A DNA stretch of 33,748 nucleotides. It comes from Hyphomicrobiaceae bacterium (lineage in GTDB: Bacteria > Pseudomonadota > Alphaproteobacteria > Rhizobiales > Ancalomicrobiaceae). Position numbers and translations under genes: made by a program. The notes under the pieces were generated by a model, which was not told the DNA's origin, ran no database searches, and saw nothing but the letters and a program-made list of their open reading frames with translations. Numbering within the stretch: the first letter of the stretch is position 1; each line of letters starts with the position of its first letter. The DNA lies in assembly GCA_016793065.1 (NCBI GenBank), contig JAEULV010000015.1, forward strand, positions 1 through 33,748. The letters run 5' to 3'. This document shows, one piece after another, positions 8,649 through 20,986 of the stretch.

Positions 8649-10144
8649 TGGGGCGGATGTTGCAGGCGAGGGCGAGGCAGGCGAAGGGCGGAGCGCGCCG
8701 GCGCTGGGCGCGGGGCGCAAGCCTCGCGGCGCTGGCGCTGATGCTGGCGGGCTGCTCGACGATCCTGGGGGCGACCAAGTTCGACAATCCGCCCGGGGTT
8801 GCCGAGCCTGTCTCGCGCGCCGATGCCTTTGCCCTGCCGAGCAGCGTCGACGATCCGGAACACGCCCGCATCCTGGCGGCCTATGGCGGCATCTATGACG
8901 ATCCCGGCGCGGCGCGGGCGGTGGCGCGGGCGGTCGGCCGGGTGGTGGCGGCGTCGGACGACCCGTCGCAGACCTATCGCATCACCATTCTCAACACGCC
9001 GGTGATCAACGCCTTCGCGCTGCCGAACGGCAATCTCTACGTCAGCCGCGGCCTGCTGGCGCTGGCCAATGACAGCTCGGAACTGGCGGCGGTGATCGCC
9101 CACGAGATGGCCCATGTCACCGCCCGCCACGCGGCGGCGCGGGCGCGGCGCAACGAGGCGGCGCAGACGGTCGGCCGCGTGGTGGCCAATGTGGTCAGCG
9201 ATCCCGACCAGCAGAAGATGACGCTGGCCTCGACCCAGGTTTCGCTCGCCCGCTTCAGCCAGGTGCAGGAGCTGGAGGCGGACGCCATCGGCGTACGCAC
9301 CCTGTCGCGCGCCGGCTACGACCCCTATGCCTCGGCGCGGTTCCTGACGTCGATGCAGCGGTTCAGCGAGTTCCGCGCCGCGCGGGCCGGCAAGCCGGAC
9401 TTCCTGTCGAGCCATCCGACGACGCCGGAGCGGATCACCTTCGCGGTGCGCGCGGCGCGCGAGATCGGCGCGCCGGGGATCGGCGATCAGGACCGCGAGG
9501 CCTATATCGCCCGGCTCGAAGGCATGACCTATGGCGACGACCCGTCCGAGGGCTTCGTGCGCGGGCGCAGCTACGTCCACCGCCAGCTCGGCATCGCGCT
9601 CAGCGTGCCGGCGGGCTGGTCGCTGGAGAACAGCCCGAAGGCGGTGCTCGGTTCGGACGCCGAGGGGTCGGCGTTCCGCTTCGATTCGGTCAACGTGCCG
9701 GAGGGGACGGATCTCGGCGCCTATCTCGGCTCGGGTTGGCTAAACGGCCTCGATCCCGCCAGCGTGCGGACGACGACGGTCAACGCCTGGCCGGCGGCCA
9801 CCGGCACAGCCTCGGCCGACGGCTGGAACTTCCGCATCGGCCTGGTGCGCGTCGGCAAGACCACCTACCGCTTCTTCTTCGCCACCCAGTCGCCAGCCTC
9901 GGCGCTGGAAAAGGTGTTCGACGAAACCATCGCCAGCTTCCGCACCATCACGGCGGAAGAAGGCCAGCGCCTGCGCCCGCTGCGGCTCGGCATTCACCGC
10001 GTCAAGGCCGGCGAAACGATCGAAACGATCGCGGCCAGGATGGCGGTCGGCGACCGCAAGTCCGAACTGTTCCAGGTCCTGAACGGACTGGAAGCCGGGG
10101 CGGAACTGTCGGTCGGGCAGGCGGTGAAGCTGGTGGTGGAGTGA
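8648..10144 (+). CDS. M48 family metalloprotease lipoprotein (BepA/YfgC-like)
   Basis: This 498-residue zinc protease is probably anchored in the outer membrane facing the periplasm, where relatives such as BepA degrade or help fold outer-membrane proteins. The lipoprotein signal ends in LAGC (C36). The zinc site is HEMAH at 152-156, with the third ligand in ELEAD (Glu210). After the catalytic domain (about 60-280) comes a beta-rich region beginning at RSYVHRQLGIALSVPAGW, and the last 50 residues (HRVKAGETIETIAARM...) look like a LysM-type or related wall-binding module. There are no TPR repeats, unlike E. coli BepA. I chose ATG 8648 because it overlaps the upstream stop (TGATG); ATG 8627 and 8657 are alternatives. 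It likely shares a transcript with the SNase-like gene. Confidence 0.88.
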   Translation: MGRMLQARARQAKGGARRRWARGASLAALALMLAGCSTILGATKFDNPPGVAEPVSRADAFALPSSVDDPEHARILAAYGGIYDDPGAARAVARAVGRVVAASDDPSQTYRITILNTPVINAFALPNGNLYVSRGLLALANDSSELAAVIAHEMAHVTARHAAARARRNEAAQTVGRVVANVVSDPDQQKMTLASTQVSLARFSQVQELEADAIGVRTLSRAGYDPYASARFLTSMQRFSEFRAARAGKPDFLSSHPTTPERITFAVRAAREIGAPGIGDQDREAYIARLEGMTYGDDPSEGFVRGRSYVHRQLGIALSVPAGWSLENSPKAVLGSDAEGSAFRFDSVNVPEGTDLGAYLGSGWLNGLDPASVRTTTVNAWPAATGTASADGWNFRIGLVRVGKTTYRFFFATQSPASALEKVFDETIASFRTITAEEGQRLRPLRLGIHRVKAGETIETIAARMAVGDRKSELFQVLNGLEAGAELSVGQAVKLVVE

Positions 10145-10252
10145 GGGCGCAGGCCGTGTCGCGGTTGCCGACCTACGTGAAAGATCCTGCCGCAATTTGC
10201 CGTTGACGCTTGTTGGGCCAAATCTTACGCTGCGACAGCAGGGAGATTGGAG

Positions 10253-11164
10253 ATGCCCGACGCTCAAGACAAGACTGACAATGATGTTGCGGTGGGAGGT
10301 GAATCCAAGCCGAAGGCCCCTTCGGCAGCGGATTCGCCGGGCTTTCTTGCGGTCATCAAGGAATTGGTCGCGTTGAATCCGACGGCAGCAAGCCTGATCT
10401 TGGCTGGCGTGGCGGCATTTCTGGGGCTTGGGCTTGTCTTGACGACCGGCACCGGGCCACAAGGAAATGTCAACAATGTAATATTTTTATTGGCAGCGGG
10501 TGTCTCGATAACACTTGTCGCAAGGGTCCTCGATAATCAAATCTATGTTCAGGTCCTTAGTTTTTTTATCGTGTTCCTGCTTCTAGCTTGGATCATCCTG
10601 TTTATATTAAGCCGATCGGCTCTGGCCATATATCAACCGAAAGATCTTGATAACGAACTCAAGGTGAACGTTGCCTGTATGGTTGAAGTCTTTCCGCCTT
10701 GCGCCGAGGTTCGGGATCGCTGGGCGCTATACTTTCAGGAAAAGCAAACCGCCGAAAGCGCCAGCAAACCGAAGAACCCACCGCCCGCCCCATCGGTTCC
10801 GCCGAGCACGGGCAACCCGCCACCAGCAAGCGATTCCGGTCGAGTGCCAAGTCCCCAAAAGGTGAGTTACAGGAACCCCGTCACCGTCCAGTTCGCCGGA
10901 ACATTCGTGCGCAGCGATGTTCAATCGATGATGCAGAAGCTGCGGGATGCAGGCTGGAATATGCAGGGAACTGACAAGGGCGGCGAACGAACAAGCGCCG
11001 CCGCTGGCAAGCGATCCATTCGCTATGGAGCGGATGTCAGCACGGATGTCGCCGAAGAATTGAGGCGAGCGCTTTCCGCTTTCGACATTGTCCCGAAGAA
11101 CATGACGACTGAAAGGAATCCGCTGGTCGATCCGAATTCCATCGAGATCTGGATGGGTAACTGA
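10253..11164 (+). CDS. Unrecognised three-TM protein with Pro-rich linker and C-terminal alpha/beta domain
   Basis: I do not recognise this 303-residue protein. A polar N-terminus (1-40) is followed by three predicted membrane helices (about 44-64, 74-91 and 97-119), a short conserved-looking stretch with two cysteines (C142, C150), a proline-rich linker (about 174-205) and a C-terminal domain (206-303) that ends in IEIWMGN. The last domain has a beta-alpha-beta pattern (VTVQFAG, SDVQSMMQKLRDAGW, SIRYGAD, VAEELRRAL) loosely like LytR C-terminal or SPOR folds, which is a guess. The start has GGGAG 7 nt upstream. Base composition is anomalous: I count about 44% GC over 10441-10680, far below its neighbours, and rare AT-rich codons are frequent. 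This points to recent horizontal acquisition. It stands alone between the M48 gene and convergent gltD. Confidence 0.8.
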   Translation: MPDAQDKTDNDVAVGGESKPKAPSAADSPGFLAVIKELVALNPTAASLILAGVAAFLGLGLVLTTGTGPQGNVNNVIFLLAAGVSITLVARVLDNQIYVQVLSFFIVFLLLAWIILFILSRSALAIYQPKDLDNELKVNVACMVEVFPPCAEVRDRWALYFQEKQTAESASKPKNPPPAPSVPPSTGNPPPASDSGRVPSPQKVSYRNPVTVQFAGTFVRSDVQSMMQKLRDAGWNMQGTDKGGERTSAAAGKRSIRYGADVSTDVAEELRRALSAFDIVPKNMTTERNPLVDPNSIEIWMGN

Positions 11165-11180
11165 AGTCCGGCGGGCAGCA

Positions 11181-11203
11181 GGGCGCCGATGACATCGGCG
11201 CCC
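11181..11203. terminator. Stem-loop between convergent genes
   Basis: GGGCGCCGAT and ATCGGCGCCC form a perfect 10-bp stem with a 3-nt GAC loop, sitting 17 nt after the unknown membrane gene and 11 nt before the gltD stop. The location between convergent genes fits a bidirectional transcription stop. Neither side has a clear T tract, so the mechanism is uncertain. Confidence 0.5.
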
Positions 11204-11213
11204 CGTTGTCTCC

Positions 11214-12632
11214 TCACCGCGGCAGGGTCGTCGCGCCCATCAGCGCCTCGTCGATGGAGCGGGCGGCCTGGCGGCCCTCGCGGATGGCCCAGACGACCAG
11301 CGACTGGCCGTGGCGCATGTCGCCGGCCGACCAGACCTTGTCGAGCGAGGTCTTGTAGTCGTCGGTCGAGGCCTTGACGTTGCCGCGCTTGTCGAGGGCA
11401 ATGCCGGCGTCGGTGAGCATGCCGTCATGCATCGGGTGGGCGAAGCCGATGGCGACGAACACCAGATCGGCCTTGATGATGAACTCGGTACCCGCCAGCG
11501 GCCGGCGCTTTTCGTCGACGCGGGCGCACTTGACGCCGGTCAGGTGGCCGTTCTCGCCGACGAATTCCAGCGTCGCGGCGGCGAACTGGCGGTCGGCACC
11601 CTCGGCCTGGCTGGACGAGGTGCGCATCTTGGTCGGCCAGTAGGGCCACACCATCAGCTTGTCCTCGCGCTCCGGCGGACGCTGGCGGATGTCGAGCTGG
11701 CTGACCTGGATGGCGCCCTGGCGGAAGGCGGTGCCGACGCAGTCGGAGGCGGTATCGCCGCCGCCGACGACGACCACGTGCTTGGCCTCGGCGCTGATGC
11801 GCACTTCGCCGTTGATGTTCTCATCGCCGACGATGCGGTTCTGCTGTACCAGATAGGGCATGGCATAGTGGACGCCGGCGAGTTCCATGCCGGGGATGCC
11901 GGGATCGCGCGGGTGTTCCGAGCCGCCGGCGAGAAGCACGGCGTCGTGGCTGTCGATCAGCGACTGCAGCGACGTGGTGACGCCGACATTGACGCCATAG
12001 TGGAAGGTGACGCCCTCGGCCTCGATCTGGGCGACGCGACGGTCGATCGGGTGCTTTTCCATCTTGAAGTCGGGAATGCCGTAGCGCAGCAGGCCGCCAG
12101 CCTTGGGCTCGCGCTCGTAGACATGCACTTCGTGGCCGACGCGGGCAAGCTGCTGGGCGGCTGCGAGGCCGGCCGGGCCGGAACCGACGATGGCGACCTT
12201 CTTTCCGGTCTTCTCGGCGGCGACTTCCGGCTTGATCCAGCCATTGGCCCAGGCCTTGTCGGCGATCGCCTGCTCGACGGTCTTGATGGCGACGGAGGAG
12301 TCCTCGAGATTGAGGGTGCACGCCTCCTCGCACGGCGCCGGGCAGACGCGGCCGGTGAATTCCGGGAAATTGTTGGTGGAGTGCAGGTTGCGCGCCGCCT
12401 CCTCCCAGTCCTCGTTGTAGACGAGGTCGTTCCAGTCCGGGATCTGGTTGTTCACCGGGCAGCCGGTGTGACAATACGGAATGCCGCAATCCATGCAGCG
12501 CGCCGCCTGCTTTTCGACGTCGATATCCGACAGCGGAATCGTGAATTCCTTGAAATGGCGGACGCGATCCGACGCCGGCTGATACTTCGGCTCCTGCCGA
12601 TCGATCTCGAGAAAGCCTGTGACCTTACCCAT
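11214..12632 (-). CDS. gltD: Glutamate synthase (NADPH) small subunit
   Basis: This is the 472-residue beta subunit of glutamate synthase. It takes electrons from NADPH through FAD to iron-sulfur centres that feed the large subunit, which makes glutamate from glutamine and 2-oxoglutarate. The N-terminal cysteines C46, C49, C54, C58 and C97, C101, C105 match the family's cluster ligands. The FAD motif VAIVGSGPAG lies near residue 146, the NADPH motif VVVVGGGDTAS near 283, and WSAGD near the end is the second FAD motif. Its length is standard. The start at 12632 has GGAAAG upstream. It lies only 19 nt after vapC rather than directly behind gltB, so its expression may depend on read-through from gltB or on promoters around vapBC. 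Confidence 0.97.
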   Translation of the reverse strand: MGKVTGFLEIDRQEPKYQPASDRVRHFKEFTIPLSDIDVEKQAARCMDCGIPYCHTGCPVNNQIPDWNDLVYNEDWEEAARNLHSTNNFPEFTGRVCPAPCEEACTLNLEDSSVAIKTVEQAIADKAWANGWIKPEVAAEKTGKKVAIVGSGPAGLAAAQQLARVGHEVHVYEREPKAGGLLRYGIPDFKMEKHPIDRRVAQIEAEGVTFHYGVNVGVTTSLQSLIDSHDAVLLAGGSEHPRDPGIPGMELAGVHYAMPYLVQQNRIVGDENINGEVRISAEAKHVVVVGGGDTASDCVGTAFRQGAIQVSQLDIRQRPPEREDKLMVWPYWPTKMRTSSSQAEGADRQFAAATLEFVGENGHLTGVKCARVDEKRRPLAGTEFIIKADLVFVAIGFAHPMHDGMLTDAGIALDKRGNVKASTDDYKTSLDKVWSAGDMRHGQSLVVWAIREGRQAARSIDEALMGATTLPR

Positions 12633-12651
12633 CGTTGCTTTCCATTTCCGT

Positions 12652-13074
12652 TCAGTCGGCTTGCGGATCCGGATCGGACCTCAGCCAGTTTTCAACCGTC
12701 AAGCCCGGCACCCGGGCAAATTCACGCACGTTGTCCGTCACCAGCACGCTGCCTCGCGCCAATGCGTGGGCGGCAATGAACAGGTCATTTGCCCCGATCG
12801 GCGTTCCGGCCCGCGCCAGAATGGCGGCGATCGAGCCATAGACTTGATCGGCCGGAACTTGCAGCGGCGCAATCGCCAAGGCGTCCAATACCCGGTTCAC
12901 GCTGGTAACCAACCGGCGAGACCCGTTCTTGATCGCTCCATAGCGAAGTTCGGCGGCTACGATCACGCTTGTATAGACGTTATCGGTACCCACCACCGCG
13001 ATCTGATCCGCGATCCGACCATGCGGATCACGGATCAGGGCCGAGAGGATGTTGGTATCAAGCAGATACCTCAT
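12652..13074 (-). CDS. vapC: VapC-type PIN-domain ribonuclease toxin
   Basis: This is a 140-residue PIN-domain protein, the toxin of a type II toxin-antitoxin pair; VapC toxins are Mg-dependent RNases, often cleaving initiator tRNA or rRNA. MRYLLDTNI begins the fold with D6. E42 (in AAELRYG), D97 (in GANDLFIAAHA) and D114 (in LVTDN) complete the acidic quartet, so the active site appears intact. Its start overlaps the antitoxin stop as ATGA, typical of TA operons. Base composition looks somewhat lower in GC than gltB and gltD. The pair lies between gltB and gltD on the same strand, an unusual location. The RNA target cannot be predicted. Confidence 0.93.
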   Translation of the reverse strand: MRYLLDTNILSALIRDPHGRIADQIAVVGTDNVYTSVIVAAELRYGAIKNGSRRLVTSVNRVLDALAIAPLQVPADQVYGSIAAILARAGTPIGANDLFIAAHALARGSVLVTDNVREFARVPGLTVENWLRSDPDPQAD

Positions 13075-13313
13075 TCCTGTAGTTCCACCGGCTCAGGCGG
13101 CCGATCCTCGATTTCCGGCCACTCCTCGTCGATCGGCTCCATCTCGCGCAGCAGATCAAGGAGGTTCTGCTTGGGGCGGGTTGGCTCCGCTTCAAGCCAG
13201 ATGGCGTTGCCGACCTTGCGGACGAGGACCGTATCGCCGGGCAGTTCGAACCCCTTCGGGATCCGAACCACCTGAGCGTCGCCGCGACGAGACAGCTTCA
13301 CCTTGCGTTCCAT
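13071..13313 (-). CDS. vapB: VapB-type antitoxin (AbrB/SpoVT-like)
   Basis: This 80-residue protein is the antitoxin partner of the adjacent VapC. The N-terminal half (MERKVKLSRRGDAQVVRIPK, then GFELPGDTVLVRKVG) has the swapped-hairpin AbrB/MazE pattern that binds operator DNA. The acidic C-terminal tail, rich in Glu, Asp and Pro (about 52-80), is the kind of segment that wraps around and blocks the toxin. The frame is open further upstream, but the start at 13313 has GGAGA 7 nt away and begins exactly at the conserved fold. The stop overlaps the vapC start by 4 nt. By analogy VapBC represses its own promoter, which here would also affect gltD transcription. Confidence 0.9.
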   Translation of the reverse strand: MERKVKLSRRGDAQVVRIPKGFELPGDTVLVRKVGNAIWLEAEPTRPKQNLLDLLREMEPIDEEWPEIEDRPPEPVELQE

Positions 13314-13350
13314 GGCCTGGTCTCCGATGCCTCGACAGACAGATGCCGAA

Positions 13351-13379
13351 ATCATGCCCCAACCGATGGAACTGGCCAA
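13351..13379 (-). promoter_or_regulatory. Possible vapBC promoter at the end of gltB
   Basis: On the minus strand TTGGCC (complement of 13374-13379) and CATGAT (complement of 13351-13356) are separated by exactly 17 nt, placing transcription start about 30 nt before the vapB start codon. The -35 element almost abuts the gltB stop. The hexamers match consensus at about four positions each, so this is only a candidate. Confidence 0.28.
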
Positions 13380-13381
13380 GT

Positions 13382-18169
<4,788 letters not shown>

Positions 18170-18500
18170 GGGCCCATCCTCACTCAAATGGAACCGGCGG
18201 GCACATGCGTCCCGGGCCGGTTCGGCCTGTTCCCGACAGATATTCCGGCGGCGAAACCCACCCGCTCCGGAATGCCAAGGCGCGGCATGCGGTCGAGGGC
18301 GGCTTCGCGCCGGATCTGGCTTCCTCTCGCCTCCCGCGTCGGGCCGGAAGGCCAAGGTATCTCGACTTTTCCCTACGCGACACCGAAAGGGTGCGGCAAG
18401 GCCAAATACGGGGCAGGAACCGCGCCCTTCGCCGCATTCGGCGGCGATGGACCGTCCCGGTTATCCCCTCGGGTGGAAGGGAACACGCTTGGCACGACCT

Positions 18501-18519
18501 GTCGACCGGAGCGGTCGAC
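18501..18519. repeat. 8-bp inverted repeat with 3-nt spacer
   Basis: GTCGACCG (18501-18508) and CGGTCGAC (18512-18519) are perfect inverted copies around GAG. The position, about 330 bp from gltB and 400 bp from bufA, would fit an operator or a small hairpin; no T tract follows. Confidence 0.35.
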
Positions 18520-18657
18520 GTGACGGTTAATGCGACAGCATTCCTTACCTATCCTGATCGGGAACCTGCCAGAGTTCCGCCACATTCGCAAGACGCATTC
18601 GCGGTTTTAAGATCATTTTCATGCCAATTCCGACCACGGATCGAAGGGAATCCGACA

Positions 18658-18685
18658 TTGGTCCAACGGCTTTGGGAAATATAAT
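18658..18685 (+). promoter_or_regulatory. Possible sigma-70-like promoter for the buf operon
   Basis: An exact TATAAT occurs at 18680-18685, rare in such GC-rich DNA, with TTGGTC at 18658-18663, 16 nt before it. Transcription from here would give bufA a leader of about 230 nt containing the inverted repeat at 18754-18804. No match to a known ECF sigma promoter was established. Confidence 0.35.
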
Positions 18686-18753
18686 TACGTGATCGGACTT
18701 TTTGTCGCTTTCGTATCACATCGAACACTGCCCAAAAGCCCCCCCTACCGCCG

Positions 18754-18804
18754 GTTCACGCGCCGGTGACGACGCCCACGCGCCCGCGTCACGGCGGCGT
18801 GAAC
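18754..18804 (+). promoter_or_regulatory. Long imperfect inverted repeat in the bufA leader
   Basis: GTTCACGC (18754-18761) pairs with GCGTGAAC (18797-18804). Inside it GTGACG (18766-18771) pairs with CGTCAC (18787-18792), separated from the outer stem by a 4x4 internal loop. The whole could be an RNA hairpin in the leader or a composite operator 120 nt before the bufA start. Confidence 0.45.
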
Positions 18805-18924
18805 GTTACGTCAGCAAACTTGCCGGGGCTTTGATTTCCAGTTGTTCTCGAAAAGCGGCAGTCTGCGGACATCGGCAGCGACGAGGCGGCCGACACAAGA
18901 TCCACAGCACCCAAGGAAACAGAC

Positions 18925-19248
18925 ATGTCCGCGAAGCTTCTTTCCACCGCCCTGATTGCCGGCGCCCTCGCCACCGCGATTTCCGCCGCCAGCACCACGC
19001 CGTCGGCCGCCGCCGGTGACAAGGAAAAGTGCTACGGCATTTCGCTGAAGGGCAAGAACGACTGCAAGGCGGGCGCTGGCACCACCTGCGCCGGCACGTC
19101 CACCGTCGACTATCAGGGCAATGCCTGGAAGTACGTGCCGACCGGCACCTGCGCCATGTACGGCACCACCACCAAGGCCGAGTTCATGCTGCCGGGCGAC
19201 CGCAAGGGCGGCCTCGACGAACTGAAGCGCGATCTGCCGAAGATGTGA
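18925..19248 (+). CDS. bufA: Bufferin precursor peptide (DUF2282, BufA2-like)
   Basis: This 107-residue exported peptide belongs to DUF2282, now known as bufferins: ribosomally made, post-translationally modified periplasmic peptides that bind copper. A Sec signal covers residues 1-30 (cleavage after SAAA), followed by the core [17 protein letters not shown]. The four family cysteines are C36, C47, C55 and C76. From published work on related bufferins, central cysteines are converted to thiooxazoles by the partner MNIO enzyme and the outer pair can form a disulfide. The [14 protein letters not shown] segment suggests the BufA2 branch. AAGGAAA lies 5 nt before the start. It is the first gene of bufA-bufB-bufC-doxX and is separated from bufB by a strong hairpin. 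Confidence 0.92.
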   Translation: MSAKLLSTALIAGALATAISAASTTPSAAAGDKEKCYGISLKGKNDCKAGAGTTCAGTSTVDYQGNAWKYVPTGTCAMYGTTTKAEFMLPGDRKGGLDELKRDLPKM

Positions 19249-19259
19249 TCGACCCCGCC

Positions 19260-19296
19260 GGCCTTCCCGTTCCCGGTCGCGGGCGACGGGAAGGCC
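19260..19296 (+). terminator. Strong intercistronic hairpin between bufA and bufB
   Basis: GGCCTTCCCGT (19260-19270) and ACGGGAAGGCC (19286-19296) form a perfect 11-bp stem; the 15-nt loop can pair further through CCCG/CGGG. It begins 12 nt after the bufA stop. With no T tract it is more likely a partial terminator, or a 3' stabiliser that raises precursor over enzyme levels, than a full stop. Confidence 0.55.
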
Positions 19297-19326
19297 CGGA
19301 CGGTTCAAGCGACAGCAGGCAACGCA

Positions 19327-20181
19327 ATGACCCATCTTCCCGCTCGCGCCGGCGTCGGCTTCAAGCCCGAGCATTTCACCGCGATCGTCACCGAGCCGCT
19401 GCCGGTTGGCTGGTTCGAGGTGCATGCCGAGAACTACATGGGCGCCGGCGGCCCGCCACACCGGATGCTCGATGCCCTGCGGGCACTTGCGCCCATCTCC
19501 GTGCATGGCGTCGGCCTGTCGATCGGCGCCGGGCGCGGGCTCGACCCGCGCCACCTCGCCCGGCTGAAGGCCGTGGTCGATCGCTTCCAGCCGGCGATGG
19601 TGTCGGAACATCTGGCGTGGTCGAGCCATGGCGACACCTATCTCAACGACCTTTTACCGGTTCCCTATGACGGGGCGACGCTGGCGCGGGTGGTCGAGCA
19701 CATAGACACTGTGCAATCGACCCTCGGCCGGCCGATGCTGCTTGAAAACCCCTCGACCTATGTCGCCTTCGCCGGTTCGACCTGGGACGAGGTCGACTTC
19801 ATTGCCGAAGTGGCGCGCCGGACGGGATGCGGCCTGCTGCTCGACGTCAACAATGTCTGGGTCTCGTCGATCAACCAGCAACGCGACCCGATCGACTATC
19901 TGGCCCGCTTCCCGGTCGACAAGGTCGGCGAGATCCATCTGGCCGGCCACGCGCCGGATACGGACGACGACGGTCGGCCGCTGCTGATCGACGCCCATGA
20001 CCGGGCGGTCGCCGATGTGGTATGGGACCTCTATGCCCGGGCGATCGCCTCGACCGGTCCGGTGGCGACCCTGATCGAATGGGACAACGACATTCCGGCA
20101 TGGCCGGTGCTCGCCGTCGAGGCGGCCAAGGCCGAGGCGGTGATGGCGCTCGCCCGCCGGGGAGCCGCCCATGCCGCATGA
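19327..20181 (+). CDS. bufB: Bufferin-modifying MNIO enzyme (DUF692)
   Basis: This 284-residue cytosolic enzyme belongs to DUF692, the multinuclear non-heme iron oxidases. In buf operons it installs thiooxazoles on BufA cysteines. The TIM-barrel motifs and likely iron ligands are in place: HAENYMG (33-39), [10 protein letters not shown] around His60, [11 protein letters not shown] (Glu94, His95), LLENPSTY with Glu140, [12 protein letters not shown] with Asp173 and Asn175, [10 protein letters not shown] (His204, His208), LIDAHDR (Asp222, His224) and LIEWDNDIP with Glu251. The length is normal. The ribosome site is weak (AGCAGG). It overlaps bufC by 11 nt, so the two are co-translated. The substrate assignment rests on gene order with bufA and on the family. 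Confidence 0.95.
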   Translation: MTHLPARAGVGFKPEHFTAIVTEPLPVGWFEVHAENYMGAGGPPHRMLDALRALAPISVHGVGLSIGAGRGLDPRHLARLKAVVDRFQPAMVSEHLAWSSHGDTYLNDLLPVPYDGATLARVVEHIDTVQSTLGRPMLLENPSTYVAFAGSTWDEVDFIAEVARRTGCGLLLDVNNVWVSSINQQRDPIDYLARFPVDKVGEIHLAGHAPDTDDDGRPLLIDAHDRAVADVVWDLYARAIASTGPVATLIEWDNDIPAWPVLAVEAAKAEAVMALARRGAAHAA

Positions 20182-20986
20182 GAGCCTTGAAAACCTGCAG
20201 GCAGGCTTCACGGCGGCGCTGCTCGATGCCGGCGCGCCGGCGCCCGACGGCGTGGTCGATCCGGCGGGTCGCCCGGCGCCGCGTCGGTTCAACGTCTATC
20301 GCAACAATGTCGTCGTCTCGCTGACCGAGGCGCTGGCCGACACCTATCCGGTGGTGGCGCGGCTCGTCGGCGAGGACTTCTTCCGGGCGATGGCACGGCT
20401 GGCGGCGCTCGAAGCGCCGCCCTCCTCACCGGTGCTGCTGCAATGGGGCGGCGATCTTGCCCGTTTCATCGAACAGTTCGAGCCGGCGGCCATGGTCCCG
20501 TACCTCGCCGACGTGGCGCGGATCGAATGGGCCTATGTCGAGGCCTATCACGCCGCCGACGCCGAGCCGATGCCGGCATCGGCGCTGGCGCAGGTGCCGG
20601 AGGACCGGATCGACGACCTGATTTTGCTGCTGCACCCGTCGGTGCGGGTGGTGGCGTCGCAATGGCCGGCGCTGTCGATCTACGCCGCCAATGTCGCGGG
20701 TGCCGATCCAAACGCGGTCGCGATCGACTTTCAACAGGGCGAGGACGTGCTGATCGCTCGGCCGGACTGGGCCGTCGACCTGCGGCAATTGCCTGTGGGC
20801 GGAGCAGCGCTGGTCGCCGCGCTCGGACGCGGCCTGCGGCTAGGGACCGCCGCCGCCATTGCCGGCTTCGCCGATCCGGCCGCCGATCTGGCGCGGTCGA
20901 TCGCCGTGCTGCTGCAGGCCGGCGCCTTCACCGGCTTTCGCCTGGCGGACCCCAATCAAGAACAAACTCCGGAGGGTATGACATGA
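20171..20986 (+). CDS. bufC: Bufferin partner protein BufC (DUF2063)
   Basis: This 271-residue protein has the DUF2063/HvfC N-terminal domain that accompanies DUF692 enzymes and is thought to bring the precursor peptide to the oxidase. The signature [22 protein letters not shown] lies at about 39-60, followed by [14 protein letters not shown] and, further on, [20 protein letters not shown]. The C-terminal part (about 160-265) is the second, less conserved domain, with [10 protein letters not shown] and a final helical region. It starts inside the end of bufB and its stop overlaps the doxX start as ATGA. Despite an older view of this family as DNA-binding, its place here argues for a role in peptide modification. 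Confidence 0.92.
   Translation: MPHESLENLQAGFTAALLDAGAPAPDGVVDPAGRPAPRRFNVYRNNVVVSLTEALADTYPVVARLVGEDFFRAMARLAALEAPPSSPVLLQWGGDLARFIEQFEPAAMVPYLADVARIEWAYVEAYHAADAEPMPASALAQVPEDRIDDLILLLHPSVRVVASQWPALSIYAANVAGADPNAVAIDFQQGEDVLIARPDWAVDLRQLPVGGAALVAALGRGLRLGTAAAIAGFADPAADLARSIAVLLQAGAFTGFRLADPNQEQTPEGMT

Larger units (their letters stand above)
18170..18924. other. Long divergent intergenic region, gltB / bufA
   Basis: These 755 bp between divergent gltB and bufA contain no recognisable gene; open frames have no family resemblance. Visible signals are a perfect short inverted repeat GTCGACCG-gag-CGGTCGAC at 18501-18519, an AT-rich patch around 18600-18725 with an exact TATAAT, and a long imperfect inverted repeat at 18754-18804. 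Regulation of both operons probably resides here. Confidence 0.5.

Noticed and set aside
18205..18684. Open frames in the gltB-bufA intergenic region
   Set aside because: Arg/Pro-rich, no ribosome site, no family resemblance, and they overlap the AT-rich promoter-like patch.
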